Source: Carnegiea gigantea (Eukaryota; Streptophyta; Magnoliopsida; Caryophyllales; Cactaceae). From it: a stretch of DNA of 64,000 bases. The position numbers and the translations under genes are program-made. Position 1 is the first letter of the stretch; the number at the start of each line of letters is the position of its first letter. Positions 23,131 through 33,783 of this stretch are shown here, in pieces. The notes under the pieces are model-generated. The model made no database searches. It saw nothing but the letters and a program-made list of their open reading frames with translations, and was not told the origin of the DNA. The stretch is from NCBI GenBank assembly GCA_029747015.1, contig JAKOGI010000822.1, positions 161,001-225,000 on the forward strand, given 5' to 3'.

Positions 23131-23395
23131 CATTGAGCACAATGTCATATTTAGTGAGCTGAGCATATATAATTAGTGAGCTAAACATATGTCATTTTGA
23201 GCATGTCATATACTTTAGTGAGAGCAACATACATTATAGTGAGCAGAAGATGTATTTTAGTGAGCAGTCTAAAATTTTTGGCGGGCTTAACACATGTCAT
23301 GGTGAGCATGGCATATACTATAGTGAGCACAACATACATTGTAGTGAACAGAAGGTGTATTTTAGTGAGCATACCAAAACTTTTGGTGAGTTGTA
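23131..23395 (+). repeat. AGTGAGC repeat array 3 (intron 4)
   Basis: Fills the intron between donor GTAAGT at 23,095 and acceptor TTGCAG at 23,427. Six exact AGTGAGC copies and several variants, with units near 21 bp. AGCACAACATACATT and AGCAGAAG(A/G)TGTATTTT types repeat once each. Confidence 0.88.
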
Positions 23396-24266
23396 CAGAC
23401 TGATTACAAAGAACATTTCTCTTGCAGATGCTATATCTTGACAGGGTTCTCTTAATAAGAAGGATTGTTCAGAGGCAATTCCCAACAATCAAGGGCTAGA
23501 TAACAGAAAAGCTAAGGGAAAGAGTCAGAGAAGAGAGAAAAGCCAATCGACTTGCTGGCACAGAAGGGCGAAAGGGCTTTGGAAAGGGAAGAGTGGAGCC
23601 TCCAATACAAATACCCAAGGAAGTGCATGCTAACCCACCTCTACAAAAGGAACCTCAACAGCAAAAGAAAGAACATCAAAAGATCTTACCAGAACATGAT
23701 GAACCATCAAAGTTAGAGGTAACATTTATTTCTTTGTTTCATTTATATCGATCAAGCAGAATGAAATGTTTTAACCAAATATCTATCTAACATCTTACAA
23801 TACTTGAATATTGTCCACATTGCAGAAAGATACAGAAGAAGTGGCTGAAATAACAAAGGTTTTAGCAAATGCATTCAAGAGGTATAGGACATTCATGGAC
23901 TACTTGTCAAAAAGGTACTCAAACAATGAAGCACTCAAGAAGATAAGAAATAAGGCCATAAGCATGTTCACTTCCTACTGTAAGGCTCAAATCTCCAAAT
24001 TCCCACCAATGACATAAAGAGAAAAGGCCGATGAAACTACTGAGATACCATTATTCAGTCAAGATGATGAATGGTGGAATAGAGCTGCTGTACTTGAGGC
24101 CATAACTGAGTTGGAGAATGCTTTTGTAAGGCAACAGCAGACCAGCAGCACCAATAGCAAAGCTTCTACATCAAGGCAATGTGGCAATGACATGCCAAGT
24201 TTTAAGCTGATTGATGATAGCTAAAGCCCAATTATTGCAATACCAATAGCACCAGCATCGCTTCAC

Positions 24267-24600
24267 ACACCACCTTCCTCCCCCTTGCAAAAGTAGATCA
24301 AGCAACACCACCCTCCCCCCCGGCAGAGACACATCAGACACCACTAGCTTTCCCTCATCTATAGACACATCAGTCACCATCGCCTTCCCCTCCTCTACAA
24401 ACACATCAAACACCACTACCTTCCCCTCCTCCAAAAGCACATCAGACACCACCACCTTTCCCTCCTCCAAAGGTACATCAAACACCGCCACCTTTCCCTC
24501 CTCCATAAACACATCATACACCACCATCTTCCCCTCCTCCAAAGGCACATCAAATACCACCACCCTCCCGCCCACAACACCCTTCACAAACCCTTGAGAC
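24267..24600 (+). repeat. 36-bp coding minisatellite, proline-rich
   Basis: About nine units of 36 bp (for example ACACCGCCACCTTTCCCTCC plus TCCATAAACACATCAT) inside exon 6 of the Ulp1-like gene. In one frame each unit encodes the 12-residue repeat TPPPFPPPKVHQ or close variants, so this looks like an expanded proline-rich spacer between the mobile domain and the protease domain. Single-base changes give stops in some units. The long minus-strand frame through it (24,171-24,788) is a shadow. Confidence 0.85.
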
Positions 24601-24773
24601 ATAACCACCTCATGAATCATCTTAAACAATACCACCACCAATTCCAGAAACACAAACAGATGGAGAACAAAAGCAGAAAATAACTGAAGGAGAGCAAAAA
24701 TGTCATGGCAGAGAAGAAAGAAAGAGCAAAAAAGAAAAAAAGGATGGTAAGGATTTTCATTGACCATGCCTTT

Positions 24774-25175
24774 ACTTTCAATGAGCATACCCTATAACGT
24801 GGTGAGCAGAAGACATATGTTAGTAATCTGGTGAGCATAACATATATGCTAGTGAGTATAACCAATAACTTAGTGAGCAGAAAACATATGTTAGTGAGCA
24901 GAAGTTAAAATTTAGCGAACATAAAGTATAACTTGGTGAGCAGAACACATATGTTTGTGAGCAGAAGTTATATTTTAATCAGCATAATGTATAACTTAGT
25001 GAGCAGAACACATATGTTAGTGAGCACAAGTTACATTTTAGTGAGCACAAAGTATAACTCGGTGAGCAAAACACGTGTTACTGAGCAGGTCATATGTGTG
25101 ACTATAAAGAACATATATGATAATGAGCACAACAAGTATTTCAGTGAGCTCAACAACTATTTTAGTGAGCACTTA
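24774..25175 (+). repeat. AGTGAGC repeat array 4 (intron 6), 63-bp higher-order unit
   Basis: About fifteen 21-bp units. Three unit types recur in fixed order: AGCAGAACACATATGTT, AGCAGAAGTTACATTTT, AGCACAAAGTATAACTT, giving a 63-bp super-repeat seen about three times between 24,860 and 25,070. Flanked by donor GTAAGG at 24,747 and acceptor TATGCAG ending 25,193. Confidence 0.9.
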
Positions 25176-26115
25176 CACATATTATGTATGCAGGAGAAGA
25201 GCACAGCAAGAAGCTCAGACATCAGCCAAGGAGAGAGAAAGGCCCGATGACAGAGCTCTTCTGCTCTCCTTTTGTGCAGAGAATAACCAATATTACAGGG
25301 GATTTGTCAGCCCAGGAGAGGATGGTAGCTGAATATGTATTCCATCCATCATAGGACCTTGATTCAAAGTCAACACATAACTCTGATACATACCACACTT
25401 AAAAACACTTAAAATAAAATGAATATAAACTTACATTGTTTTTTTTTACTTTTCTTACTGAACCCGTGAAGAAATCTTTGATAACGACATACATGTTGTA
25501 TATTGTTATCACATGTCTACCATGTGTCCACGAGAATACATTGATGCTCAGGTGATCAATGTTTGGGTTGCTATCCTCAACAATTTGGAGAGAAACAGAA
25601 GTAAAGGATCTACAAGAAGATTTTTTGCACCAGTTGATGCAATGGTAAGTACATACTTATTTTATATTTACACAAATGCCCATAATCAATCACCTAATTG
25701 TACTACTACAGACATTCAGTCAACCTTGGACCCCTCGATAAATCCAGCAAAATCAGTGGAGGCAAGGTACATTGATTTTGAAACAATTCTTCAAAAAGAA
25801 TTCTAGAGATGTGACAAATGGATCTCAGGAAAACTATTGCATCTAGTAAGCAATAATGTAATACATTTTAATTGTATATTAAAACATTATATTATATAAT
25901 ATTTATCATTCTCCAATTTCTAGGTGTTCTTCCCTGTATGTCACAAGAAGCACTTCTTCGTCTTCTACTTTGATTTGAAGGAGGAAAGGCTCGACATCAT
26001 TGACAACATGCACATCACTGCTCCATACAAAACCACATATGGAGAAACCCATCTGTTAGTGGTATGTTCAAGTGCTCATTGAATCATTTACTTTATAATA
26101 CATCAACACAAAAAT

Positions 26116-26380
26116 CTGGTAAGCTTACAAATGTGATGAGCTAACACATATTATTGCTGAGTTAACACATAATATTGGTGAGCTATCTCACGCATGTGGT
26201 GAGCTAATAAGTATGTGTAGTGAGCTAACACATAATATTGGTGTGCTAACATACGTATTTGGTGAGCTCATATGTATATGTAGTGAGCTAACACACATGT
26301 TTAGTGAGCCAACACACATTCTTAGTGAGCAAATACACATATTTGGTGAGTTAATACCCATTTCCAGTGAGCTGAACAAA
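26116..26380 (+). repeat. AGTGAGC repeat array 5 (intron 10)
   Basis: Units near 21 bp with CTAACACATAT-type tails (AGTGAGCTAACACACATGTT). It stops about 15 bp before the acceptor ACACAG at 26,398. Five exact AGTGAGC copies plus GGTGAGC and TGTGCT variants. Confidence 0.88.
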
Positions 26381-26868
26381 GTCATTTATTCTACACAGAC
26401 AAGATCTTTTGGAAGATTTCTTCAAGGGAGTGTTGGCCACCCCAAACATGAAATTGTGAAGAACATGAAACCAGTGCAAATGAGAATGCAATGGAGGACA
26501 ACAGATAATATCACAGACTATGGAATTTTTTGCATGAGGCACATGGAGACTTATTTTGGACAAGGCGATAAATAGGATTGTGGCTTCAAGAAAAATGAAG
26601 TAAGTTTTCCAAACATTTGTTCTCTACAAAAATATGTTCAGAATAAATACAACAACTATTAATGGTTCATTTTTATTTTTTTGGGGGGTTTCGTTTACAG
26701 GACAAAAATCTACTTGATGTAATGCGAGCACGGTATTGCTATAAAATCATCAACAATGAAGACAACATATATAAAAGTAGGGTGAAGAGGCTCACCAAAG
26801 AGTTCCATGATAAACAACAAGCAGAACTGAATGCAAAATCAGCCCAGCCTCAAGTGCAAATAGCATGA

Positions 26869-27550
26869 CTAATCAGCCTTACTTTAAGTTAAAATAATTG
26901 TAGAAACTTATGTTCACAGTCTAATTTTTAGCTAGACTAATTTTAACTTAGATTGTTACTATTCATACCTTTAATGATGGTGAGCTACTAGTAAACAGCA
27001 TTCACTATTTGATATCTTTAATCAATTATTATATCAAATTTCAGTGAGCTAGAATACACATGGAGTGAGCTCGTATCAAAATCCAATGAGCTATATCTTT
27101 TTCTATGCTCAATTCTATAAATGCATGTAGAATCAAACTACAATGATATTTTCTTTGTAATGTTAACTCAAATATTAAAGTGTTCAACATGTCATTGTCA
27201 TAATGCTATTCTTTTATAATGTAAAGTCATCAAATATATTACATTAGTTTCGTGGAAAATAGTGAGCTAACACATAAAACTAGTGAGTTATGAATCTTCA
27301 GCAGTGAGCAACAAATTATGAGTGTCAAAATTATTCACCCTACTATAACCATCAAAATTATTTAGCATTATTTACTTAAACTTCAAATAAAAACACATCA
27401 TGGTGATAAAGAATACACATTCGAGCACTATTAATCAAGAAACAGATTTACATTTAAAATATTTGTTTAAGTCATATTATTGAATGGACCAATTGGGAAA
27501 AAAATTCGTTAATGATAGAAGTGAATGCCCTCTATCAGCATAGCGAAATT
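26869..27550. other. Convergent spacer between the MULE genes
   Basis: AT-rich spacer holding array 6. It presumably contains both 3' untranslated regions. No other coding signal is seen. Confidence 0.7.
26978..27312 (+). repeat. AGTGAGC repeat array 6 (spacer between the two genes)
   Basis: Four exact copies and several variants, more widely spaced and interrupted by AT-rich sequence. It lies between the stop of the Ulp1-like gene (26,868) and that of the FAR1-like gene (27,551), so the motif is not restricted to introns. Confidence 0.8.
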
Positions 27551-27730
27551 TCATGCTTGATTCAACTGATTGCTAGGTATTATATTCCAATTTGTTTGCC
27601 TCAACCTTTCATTAAAAATCAAGCTAAAAACCCTATACATTTCATTAAAGTCTACCGCTGGATTAGATGCAATTGGGGCATTAGATGAATCTGTAGCAAC
27701 AACCTAAACCACCATAGCAAAAACGTATTG

Positions 27731-27900
27731 GTAGTGAGCATATATATGCAGATAGTGAGCCAAGGTATAAACATAGTGAGTGCAACATGTAAGAGTAACA
27801 GTGTGAGAACTGAAAACGTAATGAGCTAATACAAATATTTAGTGAGCGGAGCCCATATAGTAGTGAGCGTATCAAAACAATTAGTGAGCTAAAAACATAT
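27731..27900 (+). repeat. AGTGAGC repeat array 7 (last intron of the FAR1-like gene)
   Basis: Five exact copies within about 170 bp. The host gene is on the minus strand here, yet the motif keeps its plus-strand orientation, so orientation follows the element rather than transcription. Confidence 0.85.
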
Positions 27901-29049
27901 ATTAATTGTACTGGTATTAGCAGCAAAATCAAAAAACTCCAAAACGATATTAATATAAGAAATATAGATTATTAAATCAGCTTATCAATAGAATTTTACC
28001 TGATCTTGAGACACAACTCCACCATCTCTTGAACAAAACCTTGCCTTTCGTGATCTAACAATGTTTGATATCTTCTCTAACGTGCTCTTCCTCCTTTCAT
28101 TCCTTTCACCTTTCTTCCTCGAACCTTTAGGGTTACCAATGATTTTGTTACCACCACTGGACTGTTGATCATTTTCAGTGTCAGAAACATAAATAGAACC
28201 AACAACAACACCAACATCGCCCTTCAGCTTCGCAAAGGCTTCTTCACATAGCTTTCTTGCTTGACTGTTTGATTCACTTGCAAGAAGCAAAGCCTCAAAC
28301 TGCCTATGCATCTGAACCCTCCACATGGAACCGGGAACACCAAATGCATTACTACTTACAGCTTCTTCTACAGCCCGTAGGGGTCTTGTTAGCCTAGTCC
28401 ATCGTTTCAAAATATATTGATCAGGGACTTTAGGCACACAATGAACATTGAAAATACGCAAGCAGTGGCAGTAGAGAATACCACTCTCACTGTACTTTTT
28501 ACAATCACAAATAATGTTATGGTATAGTAGATTAAATCTAACCACAAATCCAAACTTCTTTGAAAGGTGATTCTCATACACAACACATGTATGCTCTGTA
28601 CCGTGCAGGGTTTCACTTAAGCTAAGAAGATCTTGATAGCACCCTTCTCCTTTAATGTACTCATTCTCAAACACTTTGTACAAGTTGTTTGTATAGATGT
28701 TTAAAGCATGCTGCAAAATGCTAACATGTAGCAAGTACATTTTGGGAAATCCATCCTTATTTTTCACATTCTCATCCTTCTCCTTAATCCTCCACTCAGT
28801 AACAACATCACAGAACATATTGTAAAAATCAAACAATCCACAAATGGTATTGACTCTCTTTGACAAAGAAGCATTTGTCGACTCACTTCTTTGTGATGAT
28901 AAAATGCCACTAGAGAAAAAAATCCTTGCAATAGGCTGGACACCATTTTTCTTTCAACCGAAACAGTCTAACCAACCAAGCATTTTCAGCACAATTATAC
29001 TCTTCAACCAGCCTAACACACAAAACCAATTACTAAAAAAATAATAAAT

Positions 29050-29190
29050 TAGTGAGCAGAAAATGTAACCATAGCTAGCAGAAGGCATAGTCTAGTGAGC
29101 AAAAAGATATAGCCTTGGTAAGCAAACACTAAAAATTAGTAAGCACAAAGCAATAACTTGATGAGCACATTAAAAATCAATAAGCATAGA
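29050..29190 (+). repeat. AGTGAGC repeat array 8 (FAR1-like gene intron)
   Basis: Two exact copies and four variants (GGTAAGC, AGTAAGC, GATGAGC, AATAAGC), confined to the intron 29,013-29,200 of the minus-strand gene. Motif orientation is again plus. Confidence 0.8.
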
Positions 29191-30463
29191 CAGGGCTTAC
29201 CTCTACCAACAAAAGGTAAACTCTGCTTTCATATCACATCTCATCAAAACATGGTCAACTTATCAACAAATCCACCCAATACTCTAAGATGGCCAATATT
29301 CTTTTTGGAATTCTCCAAGATGTGCTAGGTACACAACCTATGCTCTGCCAAGGAGAACACCTTTTCAATAGCATTTGTCATAGAAAATGTTTGGTTCATT
29401 ATCATAGTTTTCTATTGAACATTACCTATAGCTTCCAAGAATATTTCAAATAACCACACAAAACTCTCAATCTTCTCATTCATCAAAAACCCACATCCCA
29501 TCGTAACATTCTTCGCATAATGATTCATACAAACAAAAGATGCATATATCATCTCATAACAATTGGTCCTATATGTTGTGTCAAATACAAGGAGATCACC
29601 AAACAACAGGTAATCACATTTCATTTGTGTATCTCTCCAAAAGAAGTACATCAAACAATCGTCCTCGTCCAATTTAAACTTATAAAAAAAATCTTGTTCA
29701 TTACCACACCTATCTTCTAAAACACACATCAAATGGTTGGCATCGCCCCCATCTAAAGTCCTCTTGACTTCAATTGCAACACTATTGTACGCATCCCTCT
29801 TACTAAAACCAAGTGATGGTGAACCCCCGACCTCATTTTTTAGAAGTCGATATGCATTCGAAACTTTCATACCATTTCTCCTTATCTTTTAGAAATAGTA
29901 GTTCATGATTATGAACTATTTCACTCTTCTTACAAACCCATTCCCCCTTTGGTTCAATGTAAAATATAGCCATAGCTTTATAATTACACCTCCCGCTCTA
30001 TTTGGTAAATGTCTTGTCTTATTTCCCTGGACACCTTTTAACACCTTGTTTACTGCAATGAAACTCCCTTGAACGAACCTCTTGTGAACTCTCTCTCCTT
30101 CGCAACTTGTCACACCTAATGGAAAACCCCTTACGGAAAGCATATTTGTTGTATACCTCAAATACAGCATCTAGAGAACTGACCCTTTTATCAATCAGCT
30201 CTGATTCTTCACATTCCTTTAACTTTAATAACACATTCATCACCATCTACACATTTCCCTTTATCAATCACAACATAGTTGGATACATCACCAACACCAT
30301 TACCATTATTAGAAGCCACACCTTTGCCCTTTGAACAACCAGTAGGATTACTCAAAATCCTAACATAATCATCAACATCAACTGCCTCAGCAACACAACG
30401 ATCTAATGTAGATGTGTAAAACAAAGTATCATCTGCATAAATTTTTTTTTTTTTTTGGTGGTG

Positions 30464-30995
30464 AGCTATAATGTAACATTGGTGAGCACAGGCTTCATTC
30501 CAGTGAGTCAAATTCTTGTCTTAGTGAGCACAGAATGCTACGTAGCGTGGTTGAAGGCAACAGATTCTGTTCCATGATAGGGACAAGATTGAATATAGGA
30601 ATTACATTTCGTGAGCATAGATACTGATAAATGATTCATGCATACATGGATTCATGCATGCAATCTGAATCTCAGTGAGCTGAAGTTATTTTTATTATTG
30701 AGCTAACGACCATACGTAGTGAGCACAGAACACATATTAGTGAGTTGTTTCTCATATGTACATAGCAACAGTAAAAATATCATATAGGAAAACAACCATA
30801 ACATTTGTGGTAAGCTATAATGCAAACTTGTTGAGCCCATGGTTCAATCCTGGTAAGCTAAACGTTTCTTTTAGTGAGCAAAAAAACTGCTCTGTAGTAC
30901 AACATAACATATCATGTTTAGTGAGTGAAATATATACCACCAGTGAGTCAACGACTATATTTAGTGAGCCAAAAACTCATAACAATAAGCAATGG
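30464..30995 (+). repeat. AGTGAGC repeat array 9 (upstream intron of the FAR1-like gene)
   Basis: Five exact copies and many variants (GGTGAGC, AGTGAGT, GGTAAGC, TTGAGCC) between the coding exon ending at 30,432 and the presumed 5' exon near 31,370. Spacing is looser than in arrays 2 and 4. Confidence 0.82.
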
Positions 30996-31591
30996 TTTCT
31001 TATATGTCAGCAACCAAAATTCACATAATATTCAACAATTAAACCCAAAAACCATTGTATACTTGTATCTTAACCGAAATTAACACAAAACACAACTAAA
31101 ACCACCAATCAAACATTCTGCCAAAATGCAGAACAACAAATCGCAAAATCACCCACTCAATAACAATTGCATTATAACGTCAGATCACGACACCACAACA
31201 ATCAATGCATACCAGTTCAAACAACTCGAAACTAACTAATCAAAAACCCACACATATAACTTCAAAATACGAGCACAAAAACAGAGATCCAAAAACGATA
31301 TCAAAGCTAACGACAAAATTGCGTTTGATGAAGATTCAACATCAATAGCAACGTTAAGATCAAACTCAACCATTTGGTAAGAACTGGCAGAATACTAAAG
31401 CAATTGCAGCATCGACCACTGAGTGCGAGAATGAGAGAGAATGAAAGTGGCAAACAGTAAGTTCAAAAATTGAGACTAATGAACATTTTTTTTTTAAAGA
31501 GACAGTTCAAATAAAAAACACATATAACCGCTGGGAGGTGGGATCGGGTGGACAAATGAAATGTCCACCCGATTGTACGTAATAATTTACG
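30996..31591 (-). other. 5' region of the FAR1-like gene and right end of the MULE
   Basis: AT-rich. It probably holds the 5' untranslated region and a possible first coding exon (ATG at 31,373 on minus). The terminal 50 bp contain the near-palindrome GGGTGGACAAATGAAATGTC plus CACCC (31,548-31,572), whose counterpart at the left end is TTGTACAATTACATTTGTAC plus AA (about 19,612-19,633). Confidence 0.55.
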
Positions 31592-31600
31592 CTAAAAGAA

Positions 31601-31925
31601 AGAAACAAATGCATATCTTGTACTCATCTTTTAATTCAGTATGGTTAGTTGTCGTTGTGAGCTTTACCAACCATTTCTTGAATTTAGCAGTGATATGCAT
31701 GCAGCTCTCATGTTTACGTCATTCTTAGGTATATATCCAACGCATTTGTTCGGTCTAGTAGCTAAATGAAGAAAAATATAAATTTTAATATATAAGTTGT
31801 GTTCAAATCTCAGTAAAATAAAATTGTTCCCTGTTCCCCCTGTTTCAATCAAGACCAAATTTCTTAGGCTATGTTTCACAATCAGTTATTAATTGTTAGG
31901 TGATTACATTAGTTACATAATTATA
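31601..31925. other. Spacer between the MULE and the CACTA element
   Basis: AT-rich; nothing recognised. Confidence 0.6.
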
Positions 31926-32359
31926 TACTAAAGAATGAGGCTTCTTTTTTGACGGAATTATTAATGGAAAAAAGTGCAGATTTTGACGAAAAACTAACTT
32001 TTTGACGGAGTTTACATTCGTCAAAAAATCATTAAGTGAAATGGACATTGCGACAGACCTATGAAAAATACCGATGGAAAAATTTTGAGGGAATTACAAT
32101 TGATAGATTGCATTGACGGATTGACAATCCGGCAATACAATCATGATGGAAATTTTGACTATCAAAATACTTTTTGACAGAAATTTTGATGGAAAAGATA
32201 GCACATCATAATTCCAGAGATTTTATATATCAGGTTAGTGCCAAAGTTTTGATGAAAAATTGTGATGAACTCCATCACAAATTGTGATGAAAGTAGTATT
32301 GTCCATCATAATTTTTGACGTCCGTCAAAAAATCTGTCAATCATTATCATAAATTTTCT

Positions 32360-33259
32360 ATTTTTAACTTTCGTAATCACACAATGTGGAATAAAGTGAA
32401 CAAAAAATATATAAAATTAGTGATGTAATTTTATTGAAAATTTGATAACATCATTAACTATTAAAATGTAGTAGGGGTAGCATTGTTCTTAAATGAAATT
32501 AAGTAGTTTAGACACAAGTTCCAATCACATAACAAATATAGATCGAGATCATAAGATATACACACAATGGACCAATGTCATTATTGTTCTAGCCAGTCTC
32601 ATACATGTACTGAATCCAGACTTTATGGCATTGCAATCCTCAATGAACTGTATACATTTTGCGAGTTTCCTACATCCCATATGACCCAGCAAGGTAGTAG
32701 TTGCACTGTCAAGGTAGTGGAGAGGGCAAAATCTTCGTTTGTGGCTGGCATTTGTGGGGTTGCCTTTGGTGAGTGGCCGGTGGGTTAGAGGAGGGTGAAC
32801 AGGAATCGTCTTTTTCAGCAAGCATTTCGGCACTGTACTCAGGCAAGTGATGTCTCACCAAAATAGAAATATCAGTCAATAAAATTATAAAACCCATGAG
32901 TTGATCAACATAACAAGCTGTCTTTCTCCTTAAGTACAAGTAAGAATAACAACCATGCTAGGAGTCATTACATAAGCTAACAGTACATAAATGATACCAT
33001 CTAAAATCATGACAAGCTAGATGTTGAACTGAGACCAAGCCTTCCAACAGGTGCATCCAAGTATAATATCTAATAGAAATTAATGCAAAATACATCATGG
33101 CAAAAAGAAATAACATGAGATTTTGGGTAGCATGAAAGGGTAAAGCAATACACTCAAGCACAGAAGACACAAAGGACAACCATAGTTCGTACTAAAATTA
33201 TGGGCACTTGAATAATGTCAGGAGTCAACATTAAGAACAAAGGGAGGGGGAGAGAAAGG
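32360..33259. other. CACTA internal sequence, left of copia B
   Basis: No recognised protein. Short frames on both strands (for example 32,549-32,833 and 32,709-32,939) overlap each other and show no family motif. The segment could be captured host sequence or degraded transposase gene. Confidence 0.4.
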
Positions 33260-33783
33260 TGTTGGAATAATGAGAATAACAATGGCTAGAAGATCGACAG
33301 AATAAACTGAGTTGTGAATAAACCACTGCCTTAAAAGCAATTATGGCTTGACTACGGTGCAAATCGATACAGCTGGTTGCTCCCCAAGGTTAACTCAGCA
33401 CTCTTGAACGCGTGCACTTCGTGGCCAAGTGTTTAGAGTATGCAGTATATGAACCCAGAAAGGCAGAGAAGAAGAAGAAAGGAGAGAAGTGTGTGTGTTG
33501 AGGGTGAGGAGGCATGCTACTCAGCTCTCTATTTATAGAGGGAATATAGCTATTACAAAGCCATTAAAATGGCCGTTACAAAACCATTAAAGTGGCTATT
33601 ATAAAGCCATTAAAGTGGCTGTTATGAGGCCATTAAAGTGGCGGTTACAAGACCATTAAAGTGGTGGTCACAGGACCATTAAAGTGGCGGTTATGGGACC
33701 ATCAAAGTGGCGGTTACAAGGCCATTAAAAATGGTGCAGAATAAGGCTTGAAAAATCTTGTTGCCATTACCATTGCTCTAACA
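33260..33783 (-). repeat. Copia B 3' LTR with 23-bp minisatellite
   Basis: 524 bp. From about 33,555 to 33,735 it contains tandem 23-bp units of the form CCATTAAAGTGGCGGTTACA plus AGG, about seven to eight copies. Confidence 0.92.

Larger units (their letters stand above)
20010..26868 (+). pseudogene. Plant-mobile-domain/Ulp1 (C48) protease-like gene of the MULE
   Basis: Multi-exon gene with consensus splice sites. Inferred exons: 20010-20080 (ATG after TTTGCAG; MEAQHSSASKKR), 20975-21061, 21143-21216, 21649-23094, 23428-23718, 23826-24746, 25194-~25360, ~25450-25644, 25712-25845, 25924-26061, 26399-26599, 26701-26868. Exon 4 carries a Lys/Gln-rich linker, then a PMD/DUF1985-like domain (MGFREFLHLQVIELP, RIEITPMDVHITLALPIGG). 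Late exons form an Ulp1-type fold: PREYIDAQVINVWVAILN, then the His box KKHFFVFYFDL and Asp box LDIIDNMH. The nucleophile box is TDYGIFCMRHME, where relatives have T-D-C-G, so Cys is replaced by Tyr. In-frame stops (several CAA-to-TAA type in exon 4, TAG in exon 5, TAG before DLDSK, F-stop-R at 25,804) make it a pseudogene. Confidence 0.8.
27551..30432 (-). pseudogene. FAR1-type MULE transposase
   Basis: Minus-strand gene. Inferred coding exons in order: 30432-29201, 29012-28000, 27703-27551, with acceptors TTTATGCAG, GTGTGTTAG and GTTTAG and donors AG|GTAAGC and CAG|GTAAAA. The FAR1 DNA-binding domain spans about 30,240-29,890 (EVYNKYAFRKGFSIRCDKLR, later KSEIVHNHEL) and is split over frames. 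The MULE DDE domain at 29870-29412 is open for 152 codons (MKCDYLLFGDLLVFDTTYRTN). The second acidic box reads MIMNQTF where relatives have IFTDQDQ, so Asp is replaced by Asn. CTWHILENS has W to TAG. The last two exons are intact: SWIM zinc finger (CDCKKYSESGILYCHCLRIF) and PDQYILKRWTRLTRP. A possible first exon starts at ATG 31,373-31,371 (MVEFDLNVAIDVES). Confidence 0.86.
19589..31591. mobile_element. Mutator-like element (MULE) with convergent Ulp1-like and FAR1-like genes
   Basis: A ~12-kb unit. The left end (19,589 onward) and the reverse complement of the right end (31,591 inward) align imperfectly: TTATTAT/TTATTAC, then TTGTACA...CATTTGTACAATC against GTGGACA...CATTTGTCCACCC. The flanks CTAAAATAA (19,580-19,588) and CTAAAAGAA (31,592-31,600) match at 8 of 9 positions, and a 9-bp duplication is the MULE hallmark. 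Inside are a plant-mobile-domain/Ulp1-like gene on plus and a FAR1-type transposase on minus, convergent and separated by about 0.7 kb. Plant MULEs carrying Ulp1-like genes (KAONASHI, CUMULE, VANDAL groups) are known. Noncoding parts are filled with an AGTGAGC repeat. The ends are diverged, so the exact boundaries are provisional. Confidence 0.75.

Noticed and set aside
24171..24788. 205-codon minus-strand frame
   Set aside because: It is antisense to the proline-rich coding minisatellite and reads as a repeated VVFDVPLEEGK-type sequence only because of the 36-bp repeat.
20119..30995. CRISPR-like array
   Set aside because: This is plant nuclear DNA, the units are contiguous degenerate 21-mers without unique spacers, and there are no cas genes.
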